A DNA stretch of 64,000 nucleotides, from positions 31,799 to 95,798 of the forward strand of contig JAURWY010000005.1 of NCBI GenBank assembly GCA_030654695.1. The letters run 5' to 3'. The DNA is from Polaromonas sp. (GTDB lineage: Bacteria > Pseudomonadota > Gammaproteobacteria > Burkholderiales > Burkholderiaceae_C). Numbering within the stretch: the first letter of the stretch is position 1; each line of letters starts with the position of its first letter. A program made the position numbers and the translations under genes. The notes under the pieces were generated by a model, which searched no databases, was not told where the DNA came from, and worked only from the letters and a program-made list of their open reading frames with translations. This document shows positions 32,702-40,826 of this stretch, piece by piece.

Positions 32702-33667
32702 TCACTCGCCGCGTCGATCCACTTTGGCCGGACGCGGTACTTTTTTGAGCTTGATCAGCCGTTTCAGCTCCATATCGTCTTTCTTGACTTGACGCTCGGC
32801 GTCGAGCTTTTGGCCAGCTTCCATCCACCGCTGAAACTCGGTGGGCGTTTCCAGCGTGATACGACCCAGCGTGGCTTGGCGAAATTCGTACATCACGATC
32901 TCAGCGGCCTTTTGCAGGTTGATCCGGCCTTTTGACAGCACCGCGCCACGCTTGCGGCCGATTTCCAACAGCAACTCTTCATCCGTAGTCCCCGCAGGCA
33001 GCTCGACCTTGTAGCGGGCCTTCAAAAGCTCGGGGTAATGCGGGATCAAATAGTCCAACAACTCCAGTGCAACTTCCTCTTCATTGAAGGCATTGCGCCC
33101 GATCGCACCGCTGGCCGCCAAGTTGTAGCCACTCTTGGCGACGATGATGCGCGGCCACAGCATGCCCGGCGTGTCAAACAGATAAAACCCGTCGGCGAGC
33201 ACGATGCGCTGCTCGATTTTGGTGACACCCGCCTCGTCGCCGGTTTTGGTGGCGCGCTTGCCCGTGAGCGTGTTGATCAGCGTCGACTTGCCGACGTTGG
33301 GAATGCCGCAGATCAGCACGCGCATGGGCTTGACCATGCTGCCGCGCGTCGGGGCCAACACATGGCAGGCCTCGATCAGGGCTTTGGCGGGCGTGCTCAT
33401 GCTGGCATCGAGTCCGATGGCACGGGTGCCCGGCTGGCTGTTGTAGTAATCCAACCAGAGCGGTGTGCGCGTCGGATCGGCCAGATCTTGCTTGTTCAGC
33501 ACTTTCAGGGCAGGCTTGCCCTCGGTGAGCTCTGCCAGCATGGGGTTGGCGCTGGAGCCCGGCAGGCGTGCGTCCAGCAGCTCGATCACGACATCAATTT
33601 CCTTGATCCGCTCGCTGATGGCTTTTTTGGTCAAGTGCATGTGGCCGGGAAACCATTGAATAGCCAT
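32702..33667 (-). CDS. ylqF: Ribosome biogenesis GTPase YlqF/RbgA
   Basis: A 321-residue circularly permuted GTPase: the G4 motif NKQDLAD comes first (about 58), then G1 GIPNVGKSTLINTLTG (about 119), G3 DTPGMLWP and a C-terminal RNA-binding helical domain. MAIQWFPGHMHLTKKAI is the typical start with WFPGHM. It acts in late assembly of the 50S subunit. It stands alone, 73 bp downstream of the RIO kinase gene. Confidence 0.93.
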   Translation of the reverse strand: MAIQWFPGHMHLTKKAISERIKEIDVVIELLDARLPGSSANPMLAELTEGKPALKVLNKQDLADPTRTPLWLDYYNSQPGTRAIGLDASMSTPAKALIEACHVLAPTRGSMVKPMRVLICGIPNVGKSTLINTLTGKRATKTGDEAGVTKIEQRIVLADGFYLFDTPGMLWPRIIVAKSGYNLAASGAIGRNAFNEEEVALELLDYLIPHYPELLKARYKVELPAGTTDEELLLEIGRKRGAVLSKGRINLQKAAEIVMYEFRQATLGRITLETPTEFQRWMEAGQKLDAERQVKKDDMELKRLIKLKKVPRPAKVDRRGE

Positions 33668-33739
33668 CTGTGCGTGTTCTTTCTTTGAAAGGTCAGATTG
33701 TGAACGGTCTCAGGGCCCTGCCCGCCAACTGATGTGGCG

Positions 33740-34621
33740 TTAGCTCGCCGCGGTCTGCATCCGCAAGCGCCGCGCTGCGTCTTCGGCCCGTGCGTCGTCA
33801 ATTTCACGCATCACGGCTTGCATGTCGACATCGCCCTCGACACGCTGGTAACGGCCGGTCAGCAGCGTGTCATTGCTCAGCAAACCACTTTGGTACAGGC
33901 TCCAAAGTTCGGGGCCGTATTGGGTCTTCAGCAACTCAGGGGCAAACTGACCAAAGAAGTCGCGCAGGTTGGCGACGTCGCGCATCAGCATGCGCTGCGC
34001 ATGGTTGTTGCCGGCAGCATCGACCGCTTGCGGTAGGTCAATGATCACGGGCACGTCTTGGCCGTCAGAGCCGTCTTCAGCGTGAACATGCGCCAGCAGA
34101 ATATTGAACTCCGACAAGTCGCCATGCACGACACCCGCGCACAGCATGCGGACCACCTCGCTGATGAGCGTGGCATGGTGCTTCAAAGCTTGTTCGCGAC
34201 TGAAAGCCACGTCATTGAGGCGCGGGGCCGCGTCACCGTGGGCATCGGTCACCAGCTCCATCAGCAGCACGCCCTCGTGAAAGTTGTAGGGCTGCGGCAC
34301 ACGCACACCGGCAGCGGCCAGTCGGTACAGCGCGTCAACCTCGGCACTTTGCCAGGCGGCTTCTTGGGCTTGCCGGCCAAACTTGCTGCCTTTGGCCATG
34401 GCGCGCGCCTGCCTAGAGTTTTTGACCTTGCGGTTTTCTGTGTAGTCGACGGCTTGGCGAAAGCTGCGGTTGGTGGCCTCTTTGTAGATCTTGGCGCAGC
34501 GCGTTTCATCGCCGCAGCGAACCACGTAGACCATCGCCTCTTTGCCGCTCATGAGCTGGCGCACAACCGTGTCGATCAGGCCCTCTTCAATGAGGGATTG
34601 CAGTCTGGGGGGAGCTTTCAT
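33740..34621 (-). CDS. RIO-type serine protein kinase
   Basis: A 293-residue RIO1-like kinase: nucleotide loop GKEAMVYVV with Lys in CAKIYK, catalytic HGDLSEFNILL (Asp and Asn) and metal-binding IIDLPQAV. The helix RSFRQAVDYTENRKVKNSRQ is the N-terminal RIO flexible-loop region. Bacterial RIO kinases of this type occur in beta- and gammaproteobacteria; substrates are largely unknown. The small zinc-ribbon gene is 18 bp upstream on the same strand. Confidence 0.9.
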   Translation of the reverse strand: MKAPPRLQSLIEEGLIDTVVRQLMSGKEAMVYVVRCGDETRCAKIYKEATNRSFRQAVDYTENRKVKNSRQARAMAKGSKFGRQAQEAAWQSAEVDALYRLAAAGVRVPQPYNFHEGVLLMELVTDAHGDAAPRLNDVAFSREQALKHHATLISEVVRMLCAGVVHGDLSEFNILLAHVHAEDGSDGQDVPVIIDLPQAVDAAGNNHAQRMLMRDVANLRDFFGQFAPELLKTQYGPELWSLYQSGLLSNDTLLTGRYQRVEGDVDMQAVMREIDDARAEDAARRLRMQTAAS

Positions 34622-34639
34622 GCCGGGCTTGTACGCCGA

Positions 34640-34891
34640 CTAGCGGCCGACAACTGACCAACCAGCTTTGATGTCGACCTTGTTGTTTTCATACTCCCAC
34701 GCGGTACCGCAGCGGTCGCAACGGTACTTGGTGATGGTGACCAAACCATGTGGACGCTTTTCTTGACGGTGCTCGCCCTGCTCCAATTCGGCATGGCCGG
34801 GAGCGCGGCGCCAGTTGCGCTGGATACCGGCGCAGGAGTCGCACAGCGCCATTTTTTTGAGTTCTTTTTTTCGGTTCAGGTCGTCGGTCAT
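34640..34891 (-). CDS. Small zinc-ribbon-like protein
   Basis: An 83-residue protein from the ATG at 34891. Two cysteine pairs, CDSC at about 17-20 and CDRC near 58-61 (YRCDRCGTAWEYENNK), make a likely zinc ribbon. The stretch EQGEHRQEKRPHGLVTITKY separates the pairs. A longer reading through the upstream membrane-protein gene was rejected because it would use that gene's coding region out of frame. Ten bases after the CNNM-like gene and 18 before the RIO kinase, so probably cotranscribed. Function unknown. Confidence 0.65.
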   Translation of the reverse strand: MTDDLNRKKELKKMALCDSCAGIQRNWRRAPGHAELEQGEHRQEKRPHGLVTITKYRCDRCGTAWEYENNKVDIKAGWSVVGR

Positions 34892-34901
34892 AGGGCTTTT
34901 G

Positions 34902-36056
34902 TCAAGATGGCGGAAGGACCGTATTTTGCGCTTTCGGCAGCGTCTCAATCCGGATGCCCATGCGCTCTGCCCGCTTAGCCCACATTTGCCGAGCCAGTTG
35001 CTGCATATCCTCCACCTTGTCGCCCTCATCCAGTATTTCAATCCCGAGCAAGGTTTCAACCACATCTTCCAGCGTGACCACCCCTTTGGTGTCGCCATAC
35101 TCGCCCACCACGACAGCGATGTGCTGGCGCTGCTCTAACAAAGTTTCAAGCAGTTTTGACAACGGTGTGCTGGAGATGACCGCCATCATTTCTCGCCGGA
35201 ACTCCGAGATTTTCATATCGCCGTGGCCCTGGTTTTGAGCCACCAGAAGGTCTTCGCGGAGCACAAAACCGGCAATGCTGTCCAAGCCTGAATCATGAAT
35301 CGGTATGCGTGAAAAAGACATCAAGTCAGGTGCGACCAAAGCCTGACTCACGGTCAGGTTCTTTTGCAAGGCAGAAACCACGATGCGCGGCGTCATGATG
35401 GCACTGGCCTGAACCGATTTGAACAAGAACAGGTTGCGGATGATCTTCGATTCGCGGTCGTTGATATGCCCTTGCTCCTGGCCGATGTCGGCCATGGCGA
35501 CGAATTCATCGCGACTGAAGTGGTTGTAATTATTGCCGCCAGAGATCATTTTGGTGAACTTCTCAGACACCAAAATCAACGGGTACATTGCCTTGATGAG
35601 GAAGTTCACGTAAGCCGCCGTGAGCCCTGTGAGTTGGCGCCAATACACCGCGCCGAGCGTCTTCGGAAGAATCTCTGACAAAAACAGAATCAACAGCGTC
35701 ATGACGGCAGAAAACACCCCAAACCAAGCGCTGCCAAACACCGCAGTCGCTTTGGAACCGGCGCCAATAGCGCCCGCTGTATGGGCAATGGTGTTAACGG
35801 TAAGAATGGCCGCCAATGACTGGTCGAGCTTTTCTTCCTTCAGCCGCCTGAGAACCTCAGCCTTCTTGGGGTTTGTCAGCTTCAGCCCGGCAATGTAAGA
35901 CGGCGTGATGCTGAGCAAGGCAGCTTCAGCCACCGAGCACATAAAAGAAAAAAGCAAGGCCGCGACAACATAGAGCACCAGCAAAAAGACATCGCCGCCG
36001 ATCGACACATCGGGCAAAACGTTCAGGGTATTGGGCAATAAAGTTTCTAGGTCCAT
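34902..36056 (-). CDS. DUF21/CBS-domain membrane protein (CNNM/HlyC-CorC family)
   Basis: A 384-residue protein from the ATG at 36056 (MDLETLLPNTLNVLPDVS). Residues ~15-190 are a DUF21 transmembrane domain with LLFSFMCSVAEAALLSITPS and FLSEILPKTLGAVYW; residues ~205-345 form two CBS repeats (MTPRIVVSAL, VVVGEYGDTKGVVTLEDVVE). The extra C-terminal CorC/HlyC domain of the longer relatives is missing. Relatives act in Mg2+ or Co2+ homeostasis. The 45-codon upstream extension is unconserved and was rejected. Confidence 0.85.
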   Translation of the reverse strand: MDLETLLPNTLNVLPDVSIGGDVFLLVLYVVAALLFSFMCSVAEAALLSITPSYIAGLKLTNPKKAEVLRRLKEEKLDQSLAAILTVNTIAHTAGAIGAGSKATAVFGSAWFGVFSAVMTLLILFLSEILPKTLGAVYWRQLTGLTAAYVNFLIKAMYPLILVSEKFTKMISGGNNYNHFSRDEFVAMADIGQEQGHINDRESKIIRNLFLFKSVQASAIMTPRIVVSALQKNLTVSQALVAPDLMSFSRIPIHDSGLDSIAGFVLREDLLVAQNQGHGDMKISEFRREMMAVISSTPLSKLLETLLEQRQHIAVVVGEYGDTKGVVTLEDVVETLLGIEILDEGDKVEDMQQLARQMWAKRAERMGIRIETLPKAQNTVLPPS

Positions 36057-36242
36057 AAGGGATATAAGTCGGGATATAAATCGTTCACCGGGCTTCGGTG
36101 CGGTAGCGCAAGAAATGCGGCGTTCGGGACAAGAGGCCTGCATGACCCCCTGTTGATATTGATTCTTTATTGTTACACGACAGATGCCAATCACCCCATT
36201 TGGTTAGACTCCAAACCCATGAGCCCACACACCAACACCACC

Positions 36243-36860
36243 ATGAAACGCCTGTATCAATATTTTTTTCGCGGCCTGATGGCTGTCTTGCCCATGGCCC
36301 TCACGGTGTACCTGCTCTACCTGTTCGTCTCGTGGATAGAGAGCGTTGCCATGCACGTTGTGCAACCCTTGATGGGTGACTTTTATTTGCCAGGCCAGGG
36401 GATTCTGTTGGGTATTCTGGCGATTTTGGGGCTGGGATTTTTGATTTCACAACCCTTCACGGCCAAGCTTTTTTCATGGGTTGAGCTGCCCATGACCAAC
36501 TTGCCAGTGGTCAAAAGCATCTACAACTCACTGAAGAATTTTGCCGACTACTTTTCGCCGCACAAGTCCAATCCGCAGCAAGTGGTGTCCTTGCGCATGC
36601 CAGGCAACGCCTTGGCGATTGTGGGTCTCATCACACGGCCGAACACCCATGGCTTACCCCCTGGACTGGACATTCCCGACAACGTGGCGGTGTATTTGCC
36701 GATGGGCTACATGATCGGTGGCTACACCGTGTTTGTGCCGCGCAGCTGGGTAACGCCGCTCGATATGTCCGTCGAAGAAGCCATGCGCTCGTCGCTGATC
36801 GCCTGGATGGCATCGACCCGACAAACCGCCGAACAGAGCGACGCGCCACCCTCCCCTTGA
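36243..36860 (+). CDS. DUF502 family membrane protein
   Basis: A 205-residue protein starting MKRLYQYFFRGLMAVLPMAL, the standard DUF502 opening. Two transmembrane helices (LPMALTVYLLYLFVSWI and ILLGILAILGLGFLI) flank a periplasmic loop; the C-terminal part contains NVAVYLPMGYMIGGYTVFVP, the family core. An ATG at 36219 would add eight residues and cannot be excluded. Function unknown; plant homologues are COV1-like. It converges on the CopD-like gene with a 3-bp gap. Confidence 0.82.
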   Translation: MKRLYQYFFRGLMAVLPMALTVYLLYLFVSWIESVAMHVVQPLMGDFYLPGQGILLGILAILGLGFLISQPFTAKLFSWVELPMTNLPVVKSIYNSLKNFADYFSPHKSNPQQVVSLRMPGNALAIVGLITRPNTHGLPPGLDIPDNVAVYLPMGYMIGGYTVFVPRSWVTPLDMSVEEAMRSSLIAWMASTRQTAEQSDAPPSP

Positions 36861-36863
36861 GGC

Positions 36864-37340
36864 TCAGACCATCAAGGTAACGATGACCACAATCAGCACG
36901 CCCAAGCCCAAGTTCACCGCCACCCAAGTGCGGATAGAGGCCAAAGCAGCAGCACCGGTGGCCCAGTCAGTGGCTTGCACGGCACGGCTCAGACGCTTGA
37001 ACAAGGCAAAACGGATGTGCGCAAAAATCAGCATCATCAAAATACCCAAGCTCGCCATGAGTGTCCAACTCAAGGGCATTGAAAAACTGCCGCCGCTTTG
37101 CACCGCTTGTTTGGCGACACGGCCAATCATCCACAGCCCGGTCGCCAGCGTCACCAACACGGCGACAGACACGGCGTTGAAAAACCGCCGCAGAACTTCA
37201 TGCATCACGCGGACGCGCTCAGGGGCTTCTAGGCTCATCACGGCTGGGCGCAAAAAGAAGTGCGCAAACACCATCCCGCCAATCCAAACAATGATGGCTA
37301 GGATATGGGCTAGTTTGAGCGTGGCGTAAATCATGGGCAT
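36864..37340 (-). CDS. CopD-like four-helix membrane protein
   Basis: A 158-residue protein with four hydrophobic helices: LAHILAIIVWIGGMVFAHFF, AVSVAVLVTLATGLWMIG, TLMASLGILMMLIFAHIRFA and LGLGVLIVVIVTLM. The first helix, with LxHxxxxxxWxGGMxF, is the CopD/YqaA-type pattern seen in copper-resistance and haem-handling membrane proteins. A histidine in helix 3 (FAHIRF) may also bind metal or haem. Function is inferred only from this pattern. Confidence 0.7.
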   Translation of the reverse strand: MPMIYATLKLAHILAIIVWIGGMVFAHFFLRPAVMSLEAPERVRVMHEVLRRFFNAVSVAVLVTLATGLWMIGRVAKQAVQSGGSFSMPLSWTLMASLGILMMLIFAHIRFALFKRLSRAVQATDWATGAAALASIRTWVAVNLGLGVLIVVIVTLMV

Positions 37341-37392
37341 TCTTTCGGTTTACAAAGTAATTTGTCATCGTAACAAACCACGACGAAACCCT

Positions 37393-37470
37393 CGTCATGG
37401 CGAGCGCAGCGCGGCCATCCATGACTGCGAATTCGGGCTCCTGGACTGCCGCGCTTCGCTCGCCGTGACG
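37393..37470. repeat. REP-like intergenic inverted repeat
   Basis: Two 29-base arms (37393-37421 and 37442-37470) are inverted copies, 25 of 29 positions matching, around 20 bases. The left arm starts CGTCATGGCGAGCGCAGCG; the right arm ends CGCTCGCCGTGACG. It lies in the 164-bp space between the CopD-like gene and the 3' end of mgtA (both minus). Only one copy was found in this window. Confidence 0.75.
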
Positions 37471-37504
37471 AAATTCTTCTCTCGCTGAGACGGACTTGTT
37501 GCCG

Positions 37505-40072
37505 TTAGCTGTTTGCGTTCTCCGCGCGCCCATAGAACGACTTCTTCGCCAATTCCACAACCACGACATAAGCCAGGGTCAGCCCGATCATCGCCAACAC
37601 CAGCGGCGCCGGCAGCGGTACAAAACCCAAGATCGAGCTGAAGGGCAGGTACGGCAGCACCAAGGCCACAGCCATCACAACGACAGTGCTGCCCAGCAGC
37701 AGATTGCCAGGTCGACTGCGGTAGAACGGATGATGTGTGCGCACCACCAACGCGATCACCAATTCAGTGAGCAGCGACTCAACAAACCAGCCCGTCCGAA
37801 ACTCTTCTGGCGAGGCACGAAAAATCCACAACAACACGGCAAAAGTCAGCATGTCGAACAGCGAGCTGATCAATCCGAAGCGCACCATGTAGTCGCGGAT
37901 AAACACAGTGTCCCAGCGGCGTGGCTTGGCGACCCATTTCGGGTCAACGCGATCACTGGCGATCGCGGCGGCGGGTATGTCCGACAGAAAATTATTCAGC
38001 AAAATTTGCGACGCCAGCAGCGGCAGGAATGGCAAAAATATCGACGCGATGGCCATGCTGAACATGTTGCCGAAGTTGGCGCTGATGGTGGTGAGGATGT
38101 ACTTGAGTGTGTTGGCAAAGGTCTTGCGGCCTTCGTCGATGCCGAGTCGCAAGATGCGTAAATCTTTGCGCAGCAATAAAAAATCAGCCGCATCCTTGGC
38201 CACGTCGACCGCCGTGTCCACGGAGATACCCACGTCAGCAGCATGCAGCGCCAGCGCGTCATTGATGCCGTCGCCCATGTAGCCGACCACATGGCCGCTT
38301 TTCTGCAACGCCAAAATAATGCGCTCTTTCTGGTTCGGGTCGACCTCTGCGAACAAGGCGGTACACACTACGGCATGCATCAGCGCTTCGTCGCCCATGT
38401 CGTTCAACTCGCGGCCAGTCATCACCGTGACGACTGGCAGGTTGACGGCTTCGGCCACATGCCGCGCCACCTTGCGGTTGTCGCCGGTGATGATTTTGAG
38501 CGCCACGCCACGCTGCGCCAAATCCAAAATGGTTTGACGGACGTCGGCCTTGGGTGGGTCCATGAAGAGCAAAAAACCAGCGAAGCACAAGCCGCATTCG
38601 TCTGCCCGCGAGTAAACGCCGCTGCGTGCATCCACGTGCCGCCAAGCCACACCGAGCACGCGGTAACCCTGCGCACTCCAGGCCTCATAACGGCTTTCGA
38701 TGTTGGCGCGCATGACGTCATCGAGTGGTGCAGCCTCGTCGCCAGCGTGAGAGCACAGGGCGAGAATTTTGTCGAGCGCGCCTTTGGTGATCAGCCTGCG
38801 GTCGCCGGAACCAGCAACGCCATTGCCGTCCTGGGCAACCACCACCGACAAGCACTTGCGCACAAAGTCGTAAGGAATCTCGTCCACTTTTTTCTCTAAG
38901 CCGAGGTCAATTCCGCCCTTCTTCACGGCGGCCAGCACGGCCTCATCCAGCGGATTCGTCAAGCCAGACTGGAACTGCGCATTCAGGCCAGCGAGTTGCA
39001 ACACCGCTGCACTGGCTTGGCCTAGGGCATCCACCGCCGCATCCAGCGCCACCACCCCAGCGGTCAAAGTGCCGGTCTTGTCGGTGCACAAGACGTCCAT
39101 GCTGCCGAGGTTCTCAATCGAATTGAGTCGGCGCACGATCACACCCAGTTTGGCCATGCGCTTAGCGCCGTGCGACAACGTGATGCTGACAATCGCCGGT
39201 AGCAACTCTGGCGTCAAGCCGACCGCTAAGGCCAGCGCAAACAACAGAGAAGCCACCGGCGGTTTGTCCATGAAAATATTGATGGCCACCACCCCTACGA
39301 CCATCACCAACATGATACGGGTCAACAAATAACCGAAGCGGTGAATGCCACGTTCGAACTCTGTCAGCTGTGGCCGCAAGGCCAACTTACCGGCAATCTG
39401 CCCAAAAACACTGCCCGTGCCGGTTTGCACAATCAAGATCTGTGCGGTTCCGCTGCTGACGCTGGTGCCCATGAAAACGCTATTGCTGCGCTCGGCCAAG
39501 CCGGCTTTTTCAAAGACAATCCCTGGTCTTTTCTCAACCGGAAAGGTCTCGCCCGTCAGCACCGCCTGGTTCACAAAAAAGTCCTTCGCCGACAGCACCA
39601 CTGCATCAGCGGGAATTAGGCTGCCGGCCGACAACAGCACGACGTCGCCTGGCACCACCTGGTGCGACGGCACATTTTTTAGCAGACCGCCCCGCAACAC
39701 TTTTGAATGCACCGTGACCTGTGAACGCAGCTTTGCGATCGCATTGCCAGCGATATATTCCTGAGTGAATCCCAGCAGCGTGCTGCCCAAGACGATCGCC
39801 AGCACCACACCCGCATCCACCCATTCGGAGGCGGCCAAGGAAATGCAGGACGCTACGATCAAAATCAGCACCAGCGGACTTTTGAATTGGCTCAGCAACA
39901 GTCCCAGCGCAGTGGCTTTTTTCATCGCCTTCAACGTATTTGGCCCATCGCGTTTTAAGCGCAGATGCGCTTCACGCTGAGTCAAGCCGCGGGCATCAGA
40001 CTTCAGCTCTGCCATCAGCTGATCTGCAGGCAAACCCCAATAAGCTTCAGTGACATTGGCTTCGCCCGACAT
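37505..40072 (-). CDS. mgtA: Magnesium-translocating P-type ATPase, MgtA type
   Basis: An 855-residue P3B-type ATPase. Phosphorylation motif CTDKTGTLTAG near residue 330, TGET actuator motif (AVLTGETFPVEKRPG), KGAL nucleotide-site segment (ITKGALDKIL), GDGINDALAL hinge (YMGDGINDALALHAADVG) and about ten transmembrane helices. It is somewhat shorter than the ~900-residue enterobacterial MgtA. The 286-bp upstream region carries no long leader ORF with PhoP-type elements, but has a perfect FNR box and a segment shared with the quinone reductase gene at 56197, suggesting control by oxygen rather than by Mg2+ alone. Confidence 0.9.
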   Translation of the reverse strand: MSGEANVTEAYWGLPADQLMAELKSDARGLTQREAHLRLKRDGPNTLKAMKKATALGLLLSQFKSPLVLILIVASCISLAASEWVDAGVVLAIVLGSTLLGFTQEYIAGNAIAKLRSQVTVHSKVLRGGLLKNVPSHQVVPGDVVLLSAGSLIPADAVVLSAKDFFVNQAVLTGETFPVEKRPGIVFEKAGLAERSNSVFMGTSVSSGTAQILIVQTGTGSVFGQIAGKLALRPQLTEFERGIHRFGYLLTRIMLVMVVGVVAINIFMDKPPVASLLFALALAVGLTPELLPAIVSITLSHGAKRMAKLGVIVRRLNSIENLGSMDVLCTDKTGTLTAGVVALDAAVDALGQASAAVLQLAGLNAQFQSGLTNPLDEAVLAAVKKGGIDLGLEKKVDEIPYDFVRKCLSVVVAQDGNGVAGSGDRRLITKGALDKILALCSHAGDEAAPLDDVMRANIESRYEAWSAQGYRVLGVAWRHVDARSGVYSRADECGLCFAGFLLFMDPPKADVRQTILDLAQRGVALKIITGDNRKVARHVAEAVNLPVVTVMTGRELNDMGDEALMHAVVCTALFAEVDPNQKERIILALQKSGHVVGYMGDGINDALALHAADVGISVDTAVDVAKDAADFLLLRKDLRILRLGIDEGRKTFANTLKYILTTISANFGNMFSMAIASIFLPFLPLLASQILLNNFLSDIPAAAIASDRVDPKWVAKPRRWDTVFIRDYMVRFGLISSLFDMLTFAVLLWIFRASPEEFRTGWFVESLLTELVIALVVRTHHPFYRSRPGNLLLGSTVVVMAVALVLPYLPFSSILGFVPLPAPLVLAMIGLTLAYVVVVELAKKSFYGRAENANS

Positions 40073-40195
40073 GGCGACATCCCTTCAAGCGAGCCACTGC
40101 TCTGAAGGACTCAGAACCTCACGCGACACACCGTCAATGATGGTTTCCGAAAACCCCTCAGCGCTGCTTGATATGTATCAAAACCAGCGTTGATG
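40073..40195 (-). repeat. mgtA leader, homologous to the leader of the quinone reductase gene at 56793
   Basis: From the mgtA start codon outward this segment aligns with 56794-56915. Shared blocks include TTCAAGCG.GCCAC.GCT, TCAGA, CTC.CGCG, CCGTC, TGGTTT and TCAAAACCAGCG..GATGG. Both copies sit immediately upstream of a minus-strand gene in the same orientation, so a promoter and 5'-UTR were duplicated or moved together. Confidence 0.7.
40168..40181. promoter_or_regulatory. FNR/ANR-type box upstream of mgtA
   Basis: TTGATATGTATCAA matches the TTGAT-N4-ATCAA consensus at all ten positions. It is 96 bp upstream of the mgtA start; activation from -41.5 would put the transcript start near 40133. 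The rest of the 286-bp gap up to 40358 is AT-rich and holds the iorA promoter region without a clear box. Confidence 0.75.
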
Positions 40196-40358
40196 GCTGA
40201 CTGTCGAGGTTCGATCCAACACATCTCCCCTTGCCGAAAAAACCATAAGCTCAACATTTAAAAGAATTATTTCTATTTATAAAAGCAGGGTTATTACCAA
40301 GATGTTTAACTAGCAATAATTATTTTTAAGTTAACTCACCCATAGGACCTCCAACAAC

Positions 40359-40826
40359 ATGATCACGCTTGATATCAACAACCGACAAGTCAATGTAAAC
40401 GTGCCGTCAGACATGCCGCTGCTCTGGGCGCTGCGCGATGAACTGGGCATGGTGGGGACCAAATTTGGCTGCGGCGCAGGGCTCTGCGGCGCCTGCACCG
40501 TGCACATGGGTGATGCAGCAGTGCGCTCTTGCGTCACACCGGTGTCTGCCGCTGTCGGCCAGCGCATCACCACCATTGAACACATGGAAGCTCAGCCGCT
40601 GGGTGCCGCTGTGCAGGCCGCATGGATGGCAGCCAACGTGCCGCAATGCGGCTATTGCCAGGGCGGCCAAGTGATGTCGGCGGTGGCACTTCTGAAAAGC
40701 AATCCCCAACCCACGGACAGCGAAATTGACGATGCCATGAGTGGCAATATTTGCCGTTGTGGCACTTACACCCGCATCCGCACAGCCATCAAGCAGGTCT
40801 CGGCCCAACTGGGAGCCAAAGCATGA
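40359..40826 (+). CDS. iorA: [2Fe-2S] subunit of an IorAB-type molybdenum oxidoreductase
   Basis: A 155-residue two-cluster protein: plant-type cluster cysteines C38, C43, C46 and C58 (FGCGAGLCGACTVH, RSCVTP) and a second helical cluster with PQCGYCQGG and ICRCGTYTRI. It carries electrons from the molybdopterin subunit encoded next, which it overlaps by 4 bp. No FAD subunit is present, as in isoquinoline 1-oxidoreductase-type enzymes that feed cytochromes. GATCACGCTT follows the ATG, and ACC-rich AGGACC stands nearby as a weak ribosome site. Confidence 0.88.
   Translation: MITLDINNRQVNVNVPSDMPLLWALRDELGMVGTKFGCGAGLCGACTVHMGDAAVRSCVTPVSAAVGQRITTIEHMEAQPLGAAVQAAWMAANVPQCGYCQGGQVMSAVALLKSNPQPTDSEIDDAMSGNICRCGTYTRIRTAIKQVSAQLGAKA

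Noticed and set aside
40182..40358. Riboswitch or leader peptide upstream of mgtA/iorA
   Set aside because: The region is AT-rich but no conserved riboswitch core or proline-rich leader ORF is visible.
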